Source: Cacajao melanocephalus (taxonomy: Eukaryota; Chordata; Mammalia; Primates; Pitheciidae). From it: a DNA stretch of 64,000 bases. A program made the translations under genes and the position numbers. The notes beneath the pieces are model-generated. The model worked only from the letters and a program-made list of their open reading frames with translations, made no database searches and was not told where the DNA came from. The stretch spans positions 1 through 64,000 of the forward strand of contig CAUYLG010048369.1 of the NCBI GenBank assembly GCA_963573385.1, written 5' to 3'. Positions 62,042 to 64,000 of the stretch are shown piece by piece. Each line of letters starts with the position of its first letter. Positions within the stretch are counted from its first letter, which is position 1.

Positions 62042-63899
62042 AGATGAGTGAAACTTGTTTCTATGATCAGAGCTCAAGTAAATTAAACATACAACATCAA
62101 TAGTCTCAAGAACCCCTGACTTGTGGACAAAAGATTGCATAAAATCATTCAAGTGAAACTTGGTAAAGACTTGTAAGAAAACAGTGGAAGAGGAAATGTA
62201 GAAGATGAAACAAATGTGATAAAAAGGGGAAAGAGTTCACAGTATTTGGTCACTTACTGAATGTGAGCAAAATAAGGGGATTTAAATATAAAGAAGGGAT
62301 AAAGGTAACTGAATTTTGAGTCCATTGCCTGGGCACCAAAATGGTGAAATAAATTGTGTTCAGAATACAGGGTGATGGATTTTATGGCTAAGAAATATTT
62401 GTTGTTAAGTCATGGCTATATCTCTAGTATATAATAAAATATACCTGTAAATATGTAGTATATAAAGTAATATCTAGTTGCAAAATAGTATAGCATTGAA
62501 GGTGTTAATATTGCAATTATTTCATTTAGTGATTTTTATTATTTTGCTTTATTTTACATAGCAACTTTTTTATATGACAAATAATATTTAACATTTGACA
62601 TTGAGATATTAACATTTTCACCTCTCTTCCTTTATTTTATTCCTAGGAGTGATATGAAAGTTAACTGAGAAGCAGTGAAATAACTGCTATGTCAATGTAA
62701 CTTTCTGTGTAAATTAGTACAATAACAGATTCCTAGAATGTGTTTGATAAGCAAGGAAACCCAGATGCTTTGGTTAAAAGATTCTAGTAGATAAATGTCA
62801 GCAAATGGAATGCACACGGTAAAATTTTAACTGTTATCTGGCTTACAAGACAATATATGCTTTTGCAGATAATCACATCTGTCCTAATTTATATAAAATT
62901 TGCATTCTGAAATATTTCAATAAACTGTCTATACAATGCTTGTAAATATATACATATTTAAAATATTTCATTTTACTAATACAGTATGGCATCAGTTACT
63001 GTCTACCCAATAGTTAAGTATGATTAATCATATTTACTTTTAAATCATAAGTAGGCTATTTCAAAGCATTCATTTTATTGATTTACATATTATATTAATA
63101 TTTTGAAATACATAATTACTACCAAAGTTAATTCAAAATATGTGCACTAATTCATATAAAGAGATGTGAATACATACAAAAAGAAATTTATTAATATTAG
63201 ATTTTTCTTCTCTGTCACTTAAAACAATAAAACTCTTGGTATTTCTATAGAAACAGATTAGCAAATTTTCTAGACTTTTTATCTCAAAAAAATTGATAAT
63301 GTTTACCTTTTAGTTGGTCCATTGTATAATTAACTATTACAACAATAAAAGCATTGTGATTCTTCTACAGAAGCACTTTGACAAAACTGATATTACTGAA
63401 TCTTAATGTATTTATTGCACACCATACATGAAGTACAAAGGGAAAACCGTATCAAGGAAAAATGTTATATATTGGGTAGTTATTACATGTTAAACTAATA
63501 TTAAGGGTAAAATAAGATGGAAGAAGTTATAATGAAAAAATCAGCATAAAAACGTAGATTTTTTTCTTCATGGCAATGAGAAAACGTAACTCCGAACATG
63601 TAGATGATTCCTTATGTAGAAGCTTCCTTATGGCAGGCACATCTATAAATTATAACTAATATTTGACAAAATAATAAGCTCTAAGACACAAATATAAATC
63701 ACAGATAATGGAAAGATGGATAATATAGAGACTGATTTTAAGTAAGTGCTTTATTTAAAAGCCATTTAAAATAAAGTAAGATTTAAATTGTTTTGAAAAA
63801 TACACAGATTTAAACAAGAAAACCATTTTTGTATAATGTAGTCTTGGTGCAGAAATAAAGTGAGACAATTCAAAAAGAGTTTTAGGAATTGATCTTGTC
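62042..63899. other. Unassigned AT-rich sequence
   Basis: No gene, RNA gene or nameable repeat. Confidence 0.45.
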
Positions 63900-64000
63900 T
63901 AGAACAGCTATTTTTAAGCTGTGAGATTATCAAAATCACTTGTGATGATATTTAGAATAATGATTCTCAGGCACTAAATCAAATTTACTAAATAGCAATC
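63900..64000. mobile_element. MER5-like hAT element, cut by the window end
   Basis: 'gaacagctatttttaagctg', 'gattatcaaaatcacttgtg', 'atgatatttagaataatg', 'gattctcaggcactaaatc' follows MER5-type non-autonomous hAT elements. Confidence 0.5.

Overview
The window looks like nuclear DNA of a higher primate, most likely human or another catarrhine. It is AT-rich. It carries S-class Alu elements, primate-type L1 (L1PA-like) copies, MaLR (MST/THE1-type) and ERVL-type LTR elements, a Tigger DNA transposon, and older mammalian L2, MIR and MER5 remnants. All family names come from remembered consensus sequences; no database search was run.

I find no protein-coding gene. The longest open frames are either fragments of L1 ORF1/ORF2 or chance frames (up to 169 codons) with no recognisable domain. 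I see no convincing exons, CpG island or functional RNA gene. The only tRNA-like sequence is a decayed tRNA-Glu copy at 49513-49584 inside an LTR. This is a repeat-dense, gene-poor intergenic or deep intronic segment.

Layout. 1-5.5 kb: old L1M and L2 pieces around an L1PA-type copy with an inverted 5' part (1571-4245). 5.5-12.7 kb: mostly unassigned, with an LTR-like block (8.8-9.5 kb), a MER5-like scrap and an AluSc-like element. 12.7-17 kb: a diverged inverted repeat, an Alu, and an ERV-internal-like stretch. 17.6-18.8 kb: a near-complete Tigger-type transposon. 19.7-23.3 kb: two L1 copies on the minus strand. 23.3-26.5 kb: no repeat recognised. 26.5-32.3 kb: a mosaic MaLR LTR, an L2, an ERVL-like LTR plus pol remnant, and a solo MST LTR with target-site duplication. 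34.3-34.9 kb: another LTR-like block. 36.2-41.2 kb: old L1M copies; the plus-strand one is broken by two younger L1 insertions that each contain an inversion. 41.7-44.8 kb: Alus and a MIR. 45.5-49.6 kb: a nested pile in which a MaLR internal region and LTR on the minus strand are split by an L1, followed by an oppositely oriented MST fragment split by a solo LTR that holds the tRNA-Glu-like sequence. 50-52.6 kb: L1, Alu and ERVL-like scraps. 52.6-61 kb: mostly unassigned, with a weak L2 match and a 183-bp direct repeat. 61-62 kb: two Alus. 62-64 kb: unassigned, ending in a MER5-like piece.

No genes work together here. The content records repeated transposon insertion, often into earlier insertions. 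I see no previously undescribed biological system. The items most worth checking are the tRNA-Glu-like module in U5 of the solo LTR, the inverted repeat at 12.8/15.4 kb, the direct repeat at 58.5/59.5 kb, and the mosaic LTR at 26.6 kb.
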